Assembly: GCF_018446385.1 (NCBI RefSeq)
Contig: NC_055986.1
Span: forward strand, 28,517,593 to 28,581,592
Reading direction: 5' to 3'
Length of the DNA stretch: 64,000 nucleotides
Origin: Zingiber officinale
Lineage: Eukaryota > Streptophyta > Magnoliopsida > Zingiberales > Zingiberaceae
The notes beneath the pieces were generated by a model. It was given only the letters and a program-made list of their open reading frames with translations. It did no database searches and was not told the DNA's origin. The position numbers were made by a program, and so were the translations under genes. Below, piece by piece: positions 47,601 through 58,509 of the stretch (within the stretch, counting starts at the first letter, position 1; each line of letters begins with the position of its first letter).

Positions 47601-48741
47601 AGTCAACAACATCCTCATGGTAATTTCCAATAAAATAGCAATATCAAAGATTACCTTGACAGTCCTTTTGCTGTACTTTTCAATTCCCTCCAAATCACCA
47701 GTCTGCAAACAACAAAAGTAACCAACTAAAGCGGCAAAAGAAATTCTAGCAGGCTAAAGAGCCCCAATAAAGGTAATTGTAATGCACAAGCAATGACCTC
47801 GATTGCTGTGCTCAAATCCTTAGTTGCATCTTCCCTCTTTGAATATCTAAAGAATAAAATAAGCTTATAGATTATCATTATCTTGCCAAAAAAAAAACAG
47901 AAAAATAGGGGGGAAAACAATGACAAATCTGTAAAGACTTGCCTTTTAGCAAGTTCCTCTTTCTTTAGCTCTGGAGGCTGGCCGTCAAATACATATCTGG
48001 CATCACAAAGATGATAATAAAATATGGTGGCTGAATGAGAAACAAAATGATATTTAGACATGCAAATGGGCTTACACTGGCTTGATACCTGCTTCTAATA
48101 ATCTGATAGTTCGATTGAACATCCCCTGCAAATGACTTATCAGCCATACCAAATGTCAAGAGTTAGAAGAAGAAATAAACAAGTACATGCCAAGAAGAAA
48201 TTTCACTCAAAATTAGATCACTTTTAACATTTATCACGGACCACACAATGGAATACAAGTGTAAGATCACCTTGTAACTTCGCCAGCCTCATTAGTGAGA
48301 GTTTCCATGCCAGTTCTTCCGACAACGATCTAGATGCGAGAAAAGTGCATCAAGTTGTAAATTTGATAGAGGAAAGTGTGGGTGGTACAAACAGGAGATA
48401 TAAGCTCAACAGCCACTATCTAAAACCCTAAACCCTAACCCGAGAAGAGGATGGCATATCCAAAAGCATAATCCAAAAAAATAAGAAGAAAAAAAGACTA
48501 AAAATCAGGGATAGAAACGGACAAGGAACTGGTAGATGCTCATGCTGGCGTCGATTGCAATCTTCCGACCGAAATAACTCTCAAACTTCTGTTCCTTCAT
48601 AGCTTTGGGAGCGTGGTCCGCAAGGAGCTTCGTCAAACCCTAACAGCAAAGCGACAGGGAGCGATAACCACGCCATGGCTAAGTAAGTGAGGTTGACAAT
48701 CGCAGAGGCATACGGATGTGAAAGCTTACCTTTATCCCCAT
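44653..48741 (-). CDS. FEN1: Flap endonuclease 1, 17 exons, complete
   Basis: FEN1 removes 5' flaps during Okazaki-fragment processing and long-patch base excision repair in the nucleus. Coding exons (minus strand): 48741-48730, 48639-48523, 48329-48271, 48135-48076, 47996-47943, 47846-47798, 47702-47655, 47456-47391, 47216-47166, 47085-46966, 46903-46819, 45648-45567, 45428-45320, 45246-45190, 45089-45043, 44961-44907, 44727-44653. They sum to 1146 nt, 381 aa, the usual plant length. The start [19 protein letters not shown] is the conserved XPG-N end. Metal ligands D34, D87, E159, E161, D180, D182 and D234 are all present. The PCNA-binding PIP box QGRLESFF is at 337-344, followed by a lysine-rich tail. 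Intron 5 uses a GC donor; all others are GT-AG. No stop or frameshift: probably functional. Confidence 0.97.
46109..46265 (+). mobile_element. Au-like SINE in FEN1 intron 11
   Basis: About 157 bp with the layout of a tRNA-derived SINE. A Pol III A box is at about 46117-46130 (TTGGCACAATGGTAA) and a B box at about 46172-46185 (AAGTTCAAATCCTGG). Then come GAAACAGCTTCTTGC, CTTCCCCGGAACCCGCATAGTG and a terminal T run (46257-46265). This order and these motifs match the Au SINE family of plants from memory. It lies antisense to FEN1. AATAATAAA-like sequence on both sides may be the target duplication. Confidence 0.82.
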
Positions 48742-49080
48742 GGCGACCTCAACGGAGAGGCTTGGGTGTAGATCACGGAGAGGAGATAGAGGAGACGGTG
48801 ATGGAAATGGAAATGGAAATGGAAATGGTAAAATGGGAAAGAATAGGCGCGCTATCTTCGTCCTTTCCCGCTTCACAGACTCATTCTGGAGTCTGGACTC
48901 CTGTGATCTTCAACCCCCGTCTTCCTTCCCTTTCAATCCGAAGGTCCACCGGATCGACTCGAACCGAACCCTAGCAGACTAGGCAGTTTGAGTGCGATTC
49001 GGACTTCGAATGATCCGTTAATTCAAAACAAACCGGGTTTAGCCTCTGCGACCCAATTAGGCCCAATTAGCCGCTGCAGT
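48742..49080 (-). promoter_or_regulatory. FEN1 upstream region with E2F, site II and a short repeat
   Basis: Upstream of the start codon lie a (ATGGAA)4 microsatellite at 48801-48828, an E2F consensus TTTCCCGC at 48864-48871 (about 125 bp upstream), and a site II element TGGGCC on the minus strand at 49060-49065 next to a near-copy (TGGGTC). Intron 2 contains the telo-box run AAACCCTAAACCCTAACCC at about 48425-48443. E2F plus site II plus telo boxes is the known combination in plant replication genes such as PCNA, so S-phase control is inferred. No TATA box was seen. Confidence 0.6.
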
Positions 49081-49294
49081 CACACCGGATTTCAGTATCA
49101 AACTTTTAATCGGATGGAAGTGAAAATTTAAAAGAATAGGATGAAATCAATACCGATGCGTATTTAAAGTTGCAAAATTTAAAAGACGTAATTCACTTTT
49201 AAATTTTTTAAATTGGAGCAGAAAGATGATTATATTTATTTTATAGGTTGCTCATAGTCCATATCTAAGAATAGTTAGAAAGTAGAAGAAATTT

Positions 49295-49823
49295 TTATCT
49301 TTTACTAGTAATTATTCCAAAAAAAATTAATGATTCTGTAACAAAATCACTCATTCCCGGCAATGCAAGAGAAACCATTGAAAAACTACTGAACATGATG
49401 AAAAGTTTTGGCATTGGGATCGATACCCCCCTCATTTCTTCGAGATAAACAAGACTCATTCTATCACAAGTCGTTCTCGTCAAAAAAAAGAAAAAGTGCA
49501 GCACCAATAAATCCATGAGAGAGTATTTGTAAAATAGCACCATTGAGCCCGATTCCAGTTATGGAACCAATTCCTATAATTGTAAAACCCATGTGAGATA
49601 CAGAAGAATAGACTATTCTCTTTTTCAAATTCCGTTGACCGAGAGAGGTCGAAGCTGCATAGATTATTTTGAATAGTTCCTATTATTACCAACCAGGGAA
49701 AAAATACGGAATGAGCGTGGGATAATAATTCCATATTGATTCGAATAAATCCATATGCTCCCATTTTTAATAAGATTCCAGCCAGAAGCATATACATGTA
49801 CTGTAATGTTCTTCTCCATGAAA
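49295..49823 (-). pseudogene. ndhD: Chloroplast ndhD fragment (NUPT)
   Basis: The minus strand encodes the middle of plastid NAD(P)H dehydrogenase subunit 4: [28 protein letters not shown], a middle part ([35 protein letters not shown]) and [14 protein letters not shown] then [10 protein letters not shown] 2-bp insertion after STC and at least two more frame changes break it. No start or end of the gene is present. This is a nuclear copy of plastid DNA of about 530 bp, about 550 bp upstream of FEN1, and not functional. Confidence 0.9.
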
Positions 49824-51295
49824 CATATATATTCCAATTGTAGCACTATTATGGTGCTAGATTTTAAATAACAAAATTATTATGGTACTACATCTCAAAA
49901 ATTAATACCACAGTATTGATTTTTAAAAAACAACGTCATCGTCATGTTGATTGTCAAAAATCATTACTTTGGTTATGTATAAATTCTAAAACTAGCACCA
50001 TTAAGTGGTGCTAACATTTGAAATATATATAGCGCCACTGTATTACTATTTTTTGAAAATCAATATGGTTCTTTGAAATTTAGCATCAATGTTATTTGAA
50101 AATAATACCGCGGAAGAAGAAAAATGCGAAATGAGTGCTCTCTGAAAATTAGATGGTCTTTTAAAAATTTCATAATGCGCCTTGATCAATTGCTGATATC
50201 TCTTCAATCTTTTGTTGCATTACCTCCCTGGCTACCACTTTATATGGAAATTGGATGACTGACGTGACTGTTTGCAAAGTTGCTATCATAGATTTTGACC
50301 TGCAAGTTTGGTAGGTACAACAGCTACTAACTTAGCTGCAAAGTTTTCTATTAACATTAAACGATGCTGTGTTTAATTTAACCATATGATGCTGCCGATG
50401 GGAGGAAGACGACTCGTTTAATTCTGATGGCACTCCCTAAACCAGCTCCATAATTAGATTACATAAACTTCTTCCATCTTGTAGGTATTTGACAGTCGAT
50501 TATAAATAAATTGATCTGTAATTTACCTCTTGAATTGTGAGAAATTGTTAATCATTTTTATGCTACAATAATTAGATTCTGTGATCTAATTATTGAGTTC
50601 ACATGCTTTGCCCATGTGAAATGAGCCGCATAGATCGACTTGGCGATGCTCGAGAACTCGCTACCTTGTTCTTCCTCATTCTTTCATCACTATCTTATTG
50701 TTCCTTCCCTGTCCTTGTCTTTAAAGTCAATGGTATTCGATGCTTCGGAATATACATTTAATAAAAACATCACGACACTAGAAGTCTCCATTGATAATGG
50801 CAGAATGCAACACGCAACCAGGAAGCCTCCTCCACGACCTAAACATTCATCCTTCCAATTCGCACATTTTTTTTATTATTATTTTTGTTTGGTCTTAAGA
50901 CAGCAGTGAAGAAGGTACATGTAGAAAGCCGAATGCACTTGTCTTCGCATAATTGCACCAGGTTGACTGGCAATAGCATTCTTCAGATACACATCAATCC
51001 CATCACTTGAATGCTGCTGTTTATGAAGTAGGAAACTGATGCAGACTCACCTTAACACAAAGATTCTCCTTGTTAAGTCATCGAAAAGAAAAGAAAGGAA
51101 AATCAACATCAATCTGCCAGAGCAGAAGGCTTTTATTTTCTGCCAAGTTCAAAGTTCACATAGTTAAGAACTGTGATATGATGAGTAGTCCTTCTGTACA
51201 TGAGGAGGATAAAAAATAAAAAATCTACGGCACGCAATTCACACACCTTACAAATTCAACACGTCTTTCAATTATTCAATCACGGTGCCAAGAAT
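49824..51295. other. Intergenic DNA between the ndhD fragment and the MYB gene
   Basis: AT-rich. Bases 49840-50110 contain decayed short repeats, including the inverted repeats TAGCACTATTATGGTGCTA (49843-49861) and TAGCACCATTAAGTGGTGCT (from 50002), possibly remains of a MITE. The 89-codon ORF at 50640-50909 shows no recognisable motif. The MYB 3' UTR probably lies within 51100-51295. Confidence 0.5.
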
Positions 51296-52305
51296 TCAAA
51301 TGCTGCTATCTTTGTGCATCCCGTACATGCATCGAATGGTGCCATTGAGGTACTCTGACCACTTGAGGTCCTCTGGCTCATCTCCGATGTGGGTTTCAGC
51401 ACCTCCATCGGGCAGCAACTCTGACCATGGAAAGTAGCTCTGCAACTGCATTGCGCTGCTGCTATTCCCACTGCTCCCACTGCTGCTACTCGGATTGACA
51501 TCGATACCACCTTCCAAGTACTGGAAAGGCTGAAATGAAGCATCTTGAGGGAGATTCATAATTGAAGTGAGAGTGTTGTCGTTGTTGTAGCCAGTACTGA
51601 ACTCAGGAATCACATTCAGAGCCATGTCGCTTTGCTCAAACCGGAGCGGCAGGCTCTGGCTCAAGGACTGGCTTTCGGACGTCCCGGAGTTGGACAAATC
51701 TGAATTCTCGATGATTGATGGAGCGACAGGCTCATCCTTGTGGGGTTTATCCTCTTTGGGTGGCTTGTGGGTGTCAGGGTCAATGCCATTCTGCTTCAGC
51801 TTCTTCTTGATGCAGGAGTTCCAGAAGTTCTTGATCTCGTTATCGGTTCTTCCAGGCAACCTTGAGGCAATCTGCGACCATCTGAACACAGAGAGGAAAA
51901 AAGATGTCAAATGTCACAGCAATGGAAGAAATTTGACGCGTTAATCCGATGCACCTGTTGCCTAACGCTGCATGGAGTTCAATTATGAGCCTCTCCTCCT
52001 CCTCTGAGAACATGCCTCTTTTGAGATCAGGCCTCAGATAGTTTATCCACCTCAACCTGCAGCTCTTCCCGCACCTCTGCAAACCTGAGATTTTCCATTG
52101 CTCCCCCTCGATGATTCTTTCTTTACAACGAAAAGGCCACGAATAAACAAACAGAATTGGGTGGAGATATACCTGCAAACTTTGGGACAGAACTCCAACA
52201 TCCATGGCCATGCTTGGTTATGTGGTTGAAGAGCTTCTCGTCCTCATCGGGCGACCACAGGCCTTTCCTCAGCTTCTGCTTGTAGCAGCAAGAGTGCCTC
52301 CCCAT
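51296..52305 (-). CDS. R2R3-MYB transcription factor, subgroup 13 (MYB61/MYB86-like)
   Basis: Exons on the minus strand: 52305-52173, 52084-51955, 51881-51296; 849 nt, 282 aa. It starts [21 protein letters not shown]2 (about 13-64) has tryptophans W17, W37, W57. R3 (66-115) has F70, W89, W108, the usual pattern. The intron positions (after G45 and in R88) are the standard ones of plant R2R3-MYBs. The DNA-binding domain ([40 protein letters not shown]) closely resembles AtMYB61/50/86 (subgroup 13), regulators linked to secondary-wall, xylem and stomatal functions; that role here is inference from the family. The C-terminal half is serine/acid-rich and ends in a [12 protein letters not shown] motif. 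Intact and probably functional. Confidence 0.95.
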
Positions 52306-52460
52306 GAAGTGCTCTCCAACGTGGGCAATGAGATTGATCGGACAGAATGAGGCCTGAGCTAAAAAGAGAGAAAGACAAGGGAAAGAAGCAGGGGAGATGG
52401 TGGCTGTTGGTGTCAAATAGGTCCAGCCAGGCCATCCATGGATTTATAATGTCACTGGTC
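52306..52460 (-). promoter_or_regulatory. Core promoter of the MYB gene
   Basis: A TATA box (ATTATAAATC on the minus strand, TATAAA at 52448-52443) lies about 140 bp upstream of the start codon. That would give a 5' UTR of about 110 nt. It is the only good TATA element close to the gene. Confidence 0.5.
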
Positions 52461-54063
52461 GCGCTCGACATAGCCCGTAATGAACTCTATCATATTTGGC
52501 TTGCACAAGATTGAAATGGGTTGATCTGACTTGGCAACGTCCAACGTGGACGAATTGACGTGGTTAAAATAAATTTTTTTAATTTTTCTCATCTACATGC
52601 AACTCTCTTCTCCCTCCTACATGTAAGATGATACTCTAATTTAGTAGTGCTCGTGGTAAAACGTGGGCAGCCGACTTTAGTGGTCAAATGAGGCGGGCCT
52701 TTGATTTCGTTGGAGTTACCAGAAGTCTTGGGCAGACAGAAGAACTGGCTCGACGATTGTGAATGCATGAAACGAGGAGAATGCTTCGATTTGGCACTCA
52801 AAAACCTTTTACCATGGTACGAGTGCCTTGTGTTTGCCTTTATCTGAAAGCTAATTCAATTGAGTACATCTTTTTGTTATAATCTCGATTGTCTGCGAGG
52901 ACAAACTCTTATTAAATAGTTAGGAATCTTTCTATACTATTTCGTTCCCTCAACTCATTAAACTGCAATAGTCCGAGCCTTAATTAGTTATTCCACAGTA
53001 TAGTTTAATTTATTCCATTTGTCGTCAATTATTAATTTTGTTTCGGTGGCACGATGCTGTTTCATGTGATCCCAATTATAAGCCGAAATAAAAATTGTTA
53101 AGCCTTCGAATCCAATCGGTCGATTCATTTGATATGAAGTAATTTTCGTTAAATTCTTGCCCATTCAAGCAAGCTCAAAGAACTTACATATAGTGAGTTG
53201 ACTTAATAGCTTTAACTTTACGTCGAATCCTTAAAGAACACATTCGCTTTCACCGCCCGGAACCTTTTTAAAGGACCATCTGCCCTAAAGTCCAAACATC
53301 AATATTATATGAAAATAAAGTAAGAGAATAGTACTCGCAGCTGTTGCAAAGACTGGTCCAGTCCTTGAAATCAATACAAGATAAGATAATAAAGTGAGGA
53401 AATCAGTCTTTTAAAAATGCATCCACCGTAGTTCATCAGCTTCAAGAGGACTTTGACTGTTATTCCATGCACGGGATGCGGACAATCAGGCATTGGAATG
53501 CCTGCTCTGTTTTTTATACTTCCTCTTCCTGTCGTCGCCTCCATGACTGCTAAAAAAATACGACCGTGCCAAGCCGCGCTTGTCCTCTTATGCTGTCCCT
53601 GGAAGGCCATAAAAAAGAGCACACAGCCATCAATTATTGGGACGAAGCATGGACTAAATTGCAAAGGAAGTTTGACGGGGAACCGTAATTACTTGGCCAC
53701 AGCTGGAAGATAGCGAGGCAGCATATTGGCGATGCGAACGCGCCTCGTCCTTTCGATGCCTTCTTGTCCTCAGCGAAGATGAACCGGGTCCACGTTGCAT
53801 GCTGCGAGACTGTATGCGCACTGAAAGGGAGGTGCCAAAGAAGGTTCCCGGAAAATGAGAATGAAACAGTCGACGCCAACTCATGTGTGGGGAGGCTCCT
53901 CCGGTTTGCTCCGTCTGCACCGAAGACATTTTACGTCGTGGTCCGGAACTTAATGGGATTTGTACGTGAGTAGCTTAATTAAGATCAGCATGCATGTTGG
54001 ACATGTGAATGAAAATGAAGAGAGGAATAGCAACGGTCTCACAAGTAATATAACGTATCATAA
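52461..54063. other. Intergenic DNA upstream of the MYB gene
   Basis: Mixed-composition, low-repeat DNA. ORFs at 53371-53973 (up to 97 codons) overlap on both strands, lack motifs and are not supported as genes. It probably includes the distal MYB promoter. Confidence 0.45.
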
Positions 54064-54551
54064 GAGCATATGTAATACTCGTTAATAGGGGTATTATAAT
54101 ATCCCTTGATGTTAATCATCCATTGTGGACGGTATTAGTATACTTCCCATTTTGAATGGGTTCAAATAATTGAATGCGTTCAATTACAATGTGGGGGTGG
54201 GCCAGTTCTAACCAAGCGTGTGTTTTTTTTTTTTAAAAAAATATTTATTAAAAAATTAAAATTTTAAAATTAATAATTGAATAAAAAGATTACTTTTTTA
54301 ACAGTTATTTTTAACTAACGGTTAGTTTGAAATTTCATCTATAAATATTTATTAATATGTATACATAAAATTTTATTTAATATAATATAATTTTAAGATA
54401 ATTGAATAGATTGTGAGACCCATAAATAATTAGGGTTAATATTAAAAGGAATGTGAGTGAAAGAAAGATGTTATAATGAGTATGTGGCAGTGGACTCTAT
54501 ATTTTTTGATGAGGTGGTGAGTGTTATAACGATGAAGCATTGTGGATGCTT
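54064..54551. mobile_element. Possible PIF/Harbinger-type MITE
   Basis: A stretch of about 490 bp, AT-rich in the middle. Its left end (GAGCATATGTAATACTCGTTA) and the reverse complement of its right end (AAGCATCCACAATGCTTCAT) are imperfectly similar. TAA flanks both ends (54061-54063 and 54552-54554), as for Tourist-like MITEs. No transposase. The ends are diverged, so the boundaries are tentative. Confidence 0.4.
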
Positions 54552-54625
54552 TAAGTATTGATGTTATAAACATATAAATAAGAAGAGACTTTCTCTTATG
54601 AGTGAGTCGTAGAAGGTGAAAATTT

Positions 54626-56504
54626 TGTTAGGATCCTTTGTACGGCTAGAGAGGGGGGTGTGAATAGCCGACCCCAATTCGTTCGATTCTTTCTACAATG
54701 TCGAGTTAGCGCAGCGGAAATAAAACAATAGAAGCGACAAAGAAAGAAATCAAACCTCAAACTCGATGGATGTAACGAGGTTCGGAGATTAGGGCTCCTA
54801 CTCCTCGGCGTCTCCGTAAGGTGGACGAGTCCGGTCAATCCGTCGGTGGATGAGTCCCCGGAGAACCGGCTAATATAAACTCCTTATGGGTGGAGAAACC
54901 TCGCCACACTCTTTTGCAACAGCAAACAAAGGAGTACAACAATGGAGAAAACAAACAAGAACAATAGAAATTGTAATACACTTGCTTGCCTCTTGTTGTC
55001 GACTGGAACCTTGATGAAACAGCGGCTTCTGGATCCAAACTCAGCTAGGAAACTCACGAGTTCAACAGAACTCAGCACAATGAGAGCTCAACCAAAGCTC
55101 GGCAGAAGCGAAAAGATTCGGCGAAGAAGAGCAAAAACGTTTGGCTCGCAGTAGCCTCCTTTATAACGCGAAAGCGAAGAAAACACGGAAGAAGTCAGCC
55201 GCGCAACGGCACTGAATCGATCGGGACCGATCAGACCTATTCGATCGGTCCCGGACCGATCGCCTTTCAGCCGCCCACCTTGCGGGTTCGATCGATGCGG
55301 ACCGATCGACCGGATCGGTCCACATCGATCCCAACCTCGCCGACATCGTCTCGATCGGTCCCCGCCGATCAGATGACGATGTGGACCGATCACCGCTCTT
55401 TGCCTCTGTTCGATCGGTCACCGATCGAATCAACAGAGCTTTTCAGATCCGATCGGTCACGGGACCGATCGAGCAACAGTATCACCTGGATCGGTTTGGT
55501 GACCGATCCGAGCTTGGGTTTGCCCAAACCAAGTCCCAAGACTTCGAACCAATATCCGGTCAACCTTGACCTATTGGTACTTCATCCCAACATCTGGTCA
55601 CTCCCTCGACCTGCTAGAACTCCTCGCCAAGTGTCCGGTCAATCCCTTTGACCTACTTGGACTTTCCAACACCAAGTCCGATCATCCCTGATCCATCTGG
55701 ATTTTCCCTTGCCCGGCTTCACTCACTGGGATTTCCACATTGCCTAATATCCCAGTTAGGACTTTCCCACTGCCTGGCTTCACTCACCAGGACTTTCCAC
55801 ACCGCCTGCTTCACTCACTGTGACTTTCCACACCGCCTAACATCCCAGTTAGGACTTTCTCATTCACCTAGCTTCACTCACTAGGATTTTCACCGGCTTC
55901 ACTCACCGGGATTTTCCACACCGCCTAACATCCCAGTTAGGACTTCCCATTCACCTAGCTTCACTCACTAGGATTTTCACCGCTTCACTCACCAGGATTT
56001 TCCAATGCCCGGCTTCACTCACCGGACTTTCACCTTCACCTAGCTTCACTCACTAGGATTTTCACCTGGATTCACTCACCAGATTGCTCGGCTTCACTCA
56101 CGGGACTTTCCCCTAGCTCCACTGCTTGGACTTTTCCCCGCCAAGTCTCCATACTTGGACTTTTCGCCAAGCTCCTGCTTGGACTTTTCCGTGCCAAGTC
56201 CCCATACTTGGACTTTTCGCGTGCCGACTTTCCGTGCCAAGTCTCCATACTTGGACTTTTCCAATCAGTCAACCAGTCAACCTTGACCTACGGTTGCAAT
56301 AATCTCCCAAACATCTATTCTTGTCCCACATCAAGAATAGAACTCTCTCACGAGTGTCAAACATCAACATGCAACACAACTAGGTCAACCTTGACCTAAG
56401 GTTGCACCGACAATCTTCCCAAGTCAAACATCAAAATACAACTCGAGTCAAGTCAACTCGAGTCGGGTCAACCAGGTCAACCTTGACCTAAGGTTGCACC
56501 AACA
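54626..56504 (-). repeat. 3' LTR of Copia F
   Basis: TGTTAGGATCC..CCAACA. It contains, from right to left in element orientation, a hairpin-unit array (about 55560-56270), a cluster of GATCGGTC/GACCGATC palindromes (about 55210-55510), a TATA box (TTATAAAGG near 55160-55168 on the minus strand) and R/U5. It differs from the 5' LTR mainly by small indels within the arrays. Confidence 0.92.
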
Positions 56505-58509
56505 ATCTCCCCCTTTTTGATGTTTGACAAAACCATAATCAAGTTAGGTTAACCCGATAACCTAACTTAGGTTTTCCAACCATCTTCCAATGTCCAATGT
56601 TCTTTCCTTGAACATTCTCTAGACATTCTCCCCTTAGGTTAACCTGATAACCTAACTTGGGTTCTCTAATAATTCTCCCCCTTTTTGACACACATCAAAA
56701 AGTATTCCAATGTTCTTCCTCGAACATTCCTTGACAATCTTCCCCTAGCTTAGGTTAAACCGATAACCTAACTTGGGTTCTCCAATAATTCTCCAATGAA
56801 CACTCTCCCCTCTTTGACACACATCAAAAAGAATAAGGAGGGTATCAAGGTCAAGAGTTTCTTCCTAATTAAAGTCTCATACCTTTCATTGAAACTCTTA
56901 TTTTCCCCTTGATACTAAGCTCAACAGTCCACTTAGTGATAATCCCATATCACTAATCCTCAAGGAGTAAAAACTCCCCCTAAAAGTCAACTCCCCTTGA
57001 CTAATAGTTAAAACTCCCCCTAAAGGCCAACTCCCCCTTGACCATTGCACCAACAATGTCTTGGAGAGTTTCAAACCTTTAGAAATCTAAAAACCAACTT
57101 TCAGCCGAAATTTCAGACATGCAGTCGAATTTCAGCACATTGGCACGCTATCAGACCTCACTGGATCCACAGCACTCTGGATCGGTCCAGTGACCGATCC
57201 AGCCCTCCCTGGATCGGTCCAGCGACCGCTCCAGACCCTGATCACAGGGATTTCTGATTTTTCCTCTCCCGAAATTCAGAAACCCCTAATAAATTCCAGA
57301 AAATTCGAAAAATTGTGAAATTTTGAGGATACATTCCTCATATCATACACTACCATGGAAAAATAATTTTCTATGAAAATAGTTTCCATTTTCAAATCTT
57401 GATACAAAGTTCAAAACTTTGAAATAGTTCAAGTTTTAACTCAACTTTGTATCATAATGTTCAATGATGAATGCTATCACTAGGAAAGCTTCATCAAGGT
57501 TTTTCAAATCAATTTTAAAATGCTTTTAAAACCATTTGAATTTAGGACCATAATCTTAGGGCTAAATGTACATGACTTGTACATAAGCTTTCCCTATGAT
57601 CCTCCATTTCTTGAATTAGGGTCATCTAGGTACAAGAATTATGCACCTTGATCCTAACTCATGATCCTAATATCTCACACACATCTAAAGTGTATCAAAC
57701 CACATTCAAGTCAATTTGATGTGAGATATGGGTTAAGGTCAACTTAGGCTAAGTTCTCATGCATTTTCTAAACATCAATTTGATCTCAATATCAAAATGT
57801 GTTTTTCCTTAAATCAATTACATTGATTATAATGCAAGAGATGATGACATGGCATATAATGATATCATAAGTAAAAACATGTGCCAATGTCATGATGTCA
57901 TGGCATAAAGTTTGAAAACTTAAATAAAGCATGACATATAAACTAGCCTAGCACTATCATGACATTTCAAATGATGATAAAACTAAACATGATGTCATGA
58001 CATGTCATATGGCAAACAACCATGGTAAGTTAACACAAATAAAATACCTAGATTACCTATCTAAGTATCCTTAATCTCTTAGTTAACTTAAATTCTAATC
58101 CTAGATTGCCCATATATCCCTAAGAGAAAACCAAAATCCCAATTATGGTTTTTCTCTAGGTTTCCTTAAATTGTGCCAAATAAGATTAAAATATTCTCAC
58201 TTTGGCACACTTTACTCTTCCAAGGAGTGAATGATAAAGATTATCCCCTTTCATTTTCAAAGGTTCCCAAAACCTTGAAAATGCTCCTTGAGTGTCAATT
58301 TCCTCAAAGTTGGGTTAACTACCCTTCTTCTTGGAGTTGACACTCTCTAACCCATCTATGGGGTAGAGAAAATGCTCCTAGGAACCCAATACCTACTTGA
58401 GCTCATTGGGTTCACTAAAAATTCACTAGGGATGACTTCCCTAGCAACCCTCCTAATGACCCTCTTAGGCTTTAAAGCCTTGGTCATTTGGGTCTCATCA
58501 AGATCAACT
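56505..58509 (-). other. PPT and non-coding 3' interior of Copia F
   Basis: The PPT reads TCAAAAAGGGGGAGAT on the minus strand at 56505-56520. Bases 56520-56850 repeat a PPT-like segment (CTCCCCCTTTTTGA..CATCAAAAAG) three times along with TTAGGTTAACC(C/T)GATAACCTAA units. Bases 57120-57250 hold further GGATCGGTCCAG palindromes. No credible ORF. Confidence 0.7.

Noticed and set aside
48687..48982. Plus-strand ORFs upstream of FEN1
   Set aside because: They run through the (ATGGAA)n repeat and the FEN1 leader on the opposite strand and have no motif.
49295..49797. Functional NADH dehydrogenase gene
   Set aside because: Only the middle of ndhD is present, with frameshifts and no ends; it is a nuclear plastid fragment.
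53371..53973. Overlapping ORFs of 70-97 codons upstream of the MYB gene
   Set aside because: They overlap on both strands and lack motifs, splice context or repeats; treated as chance frames.
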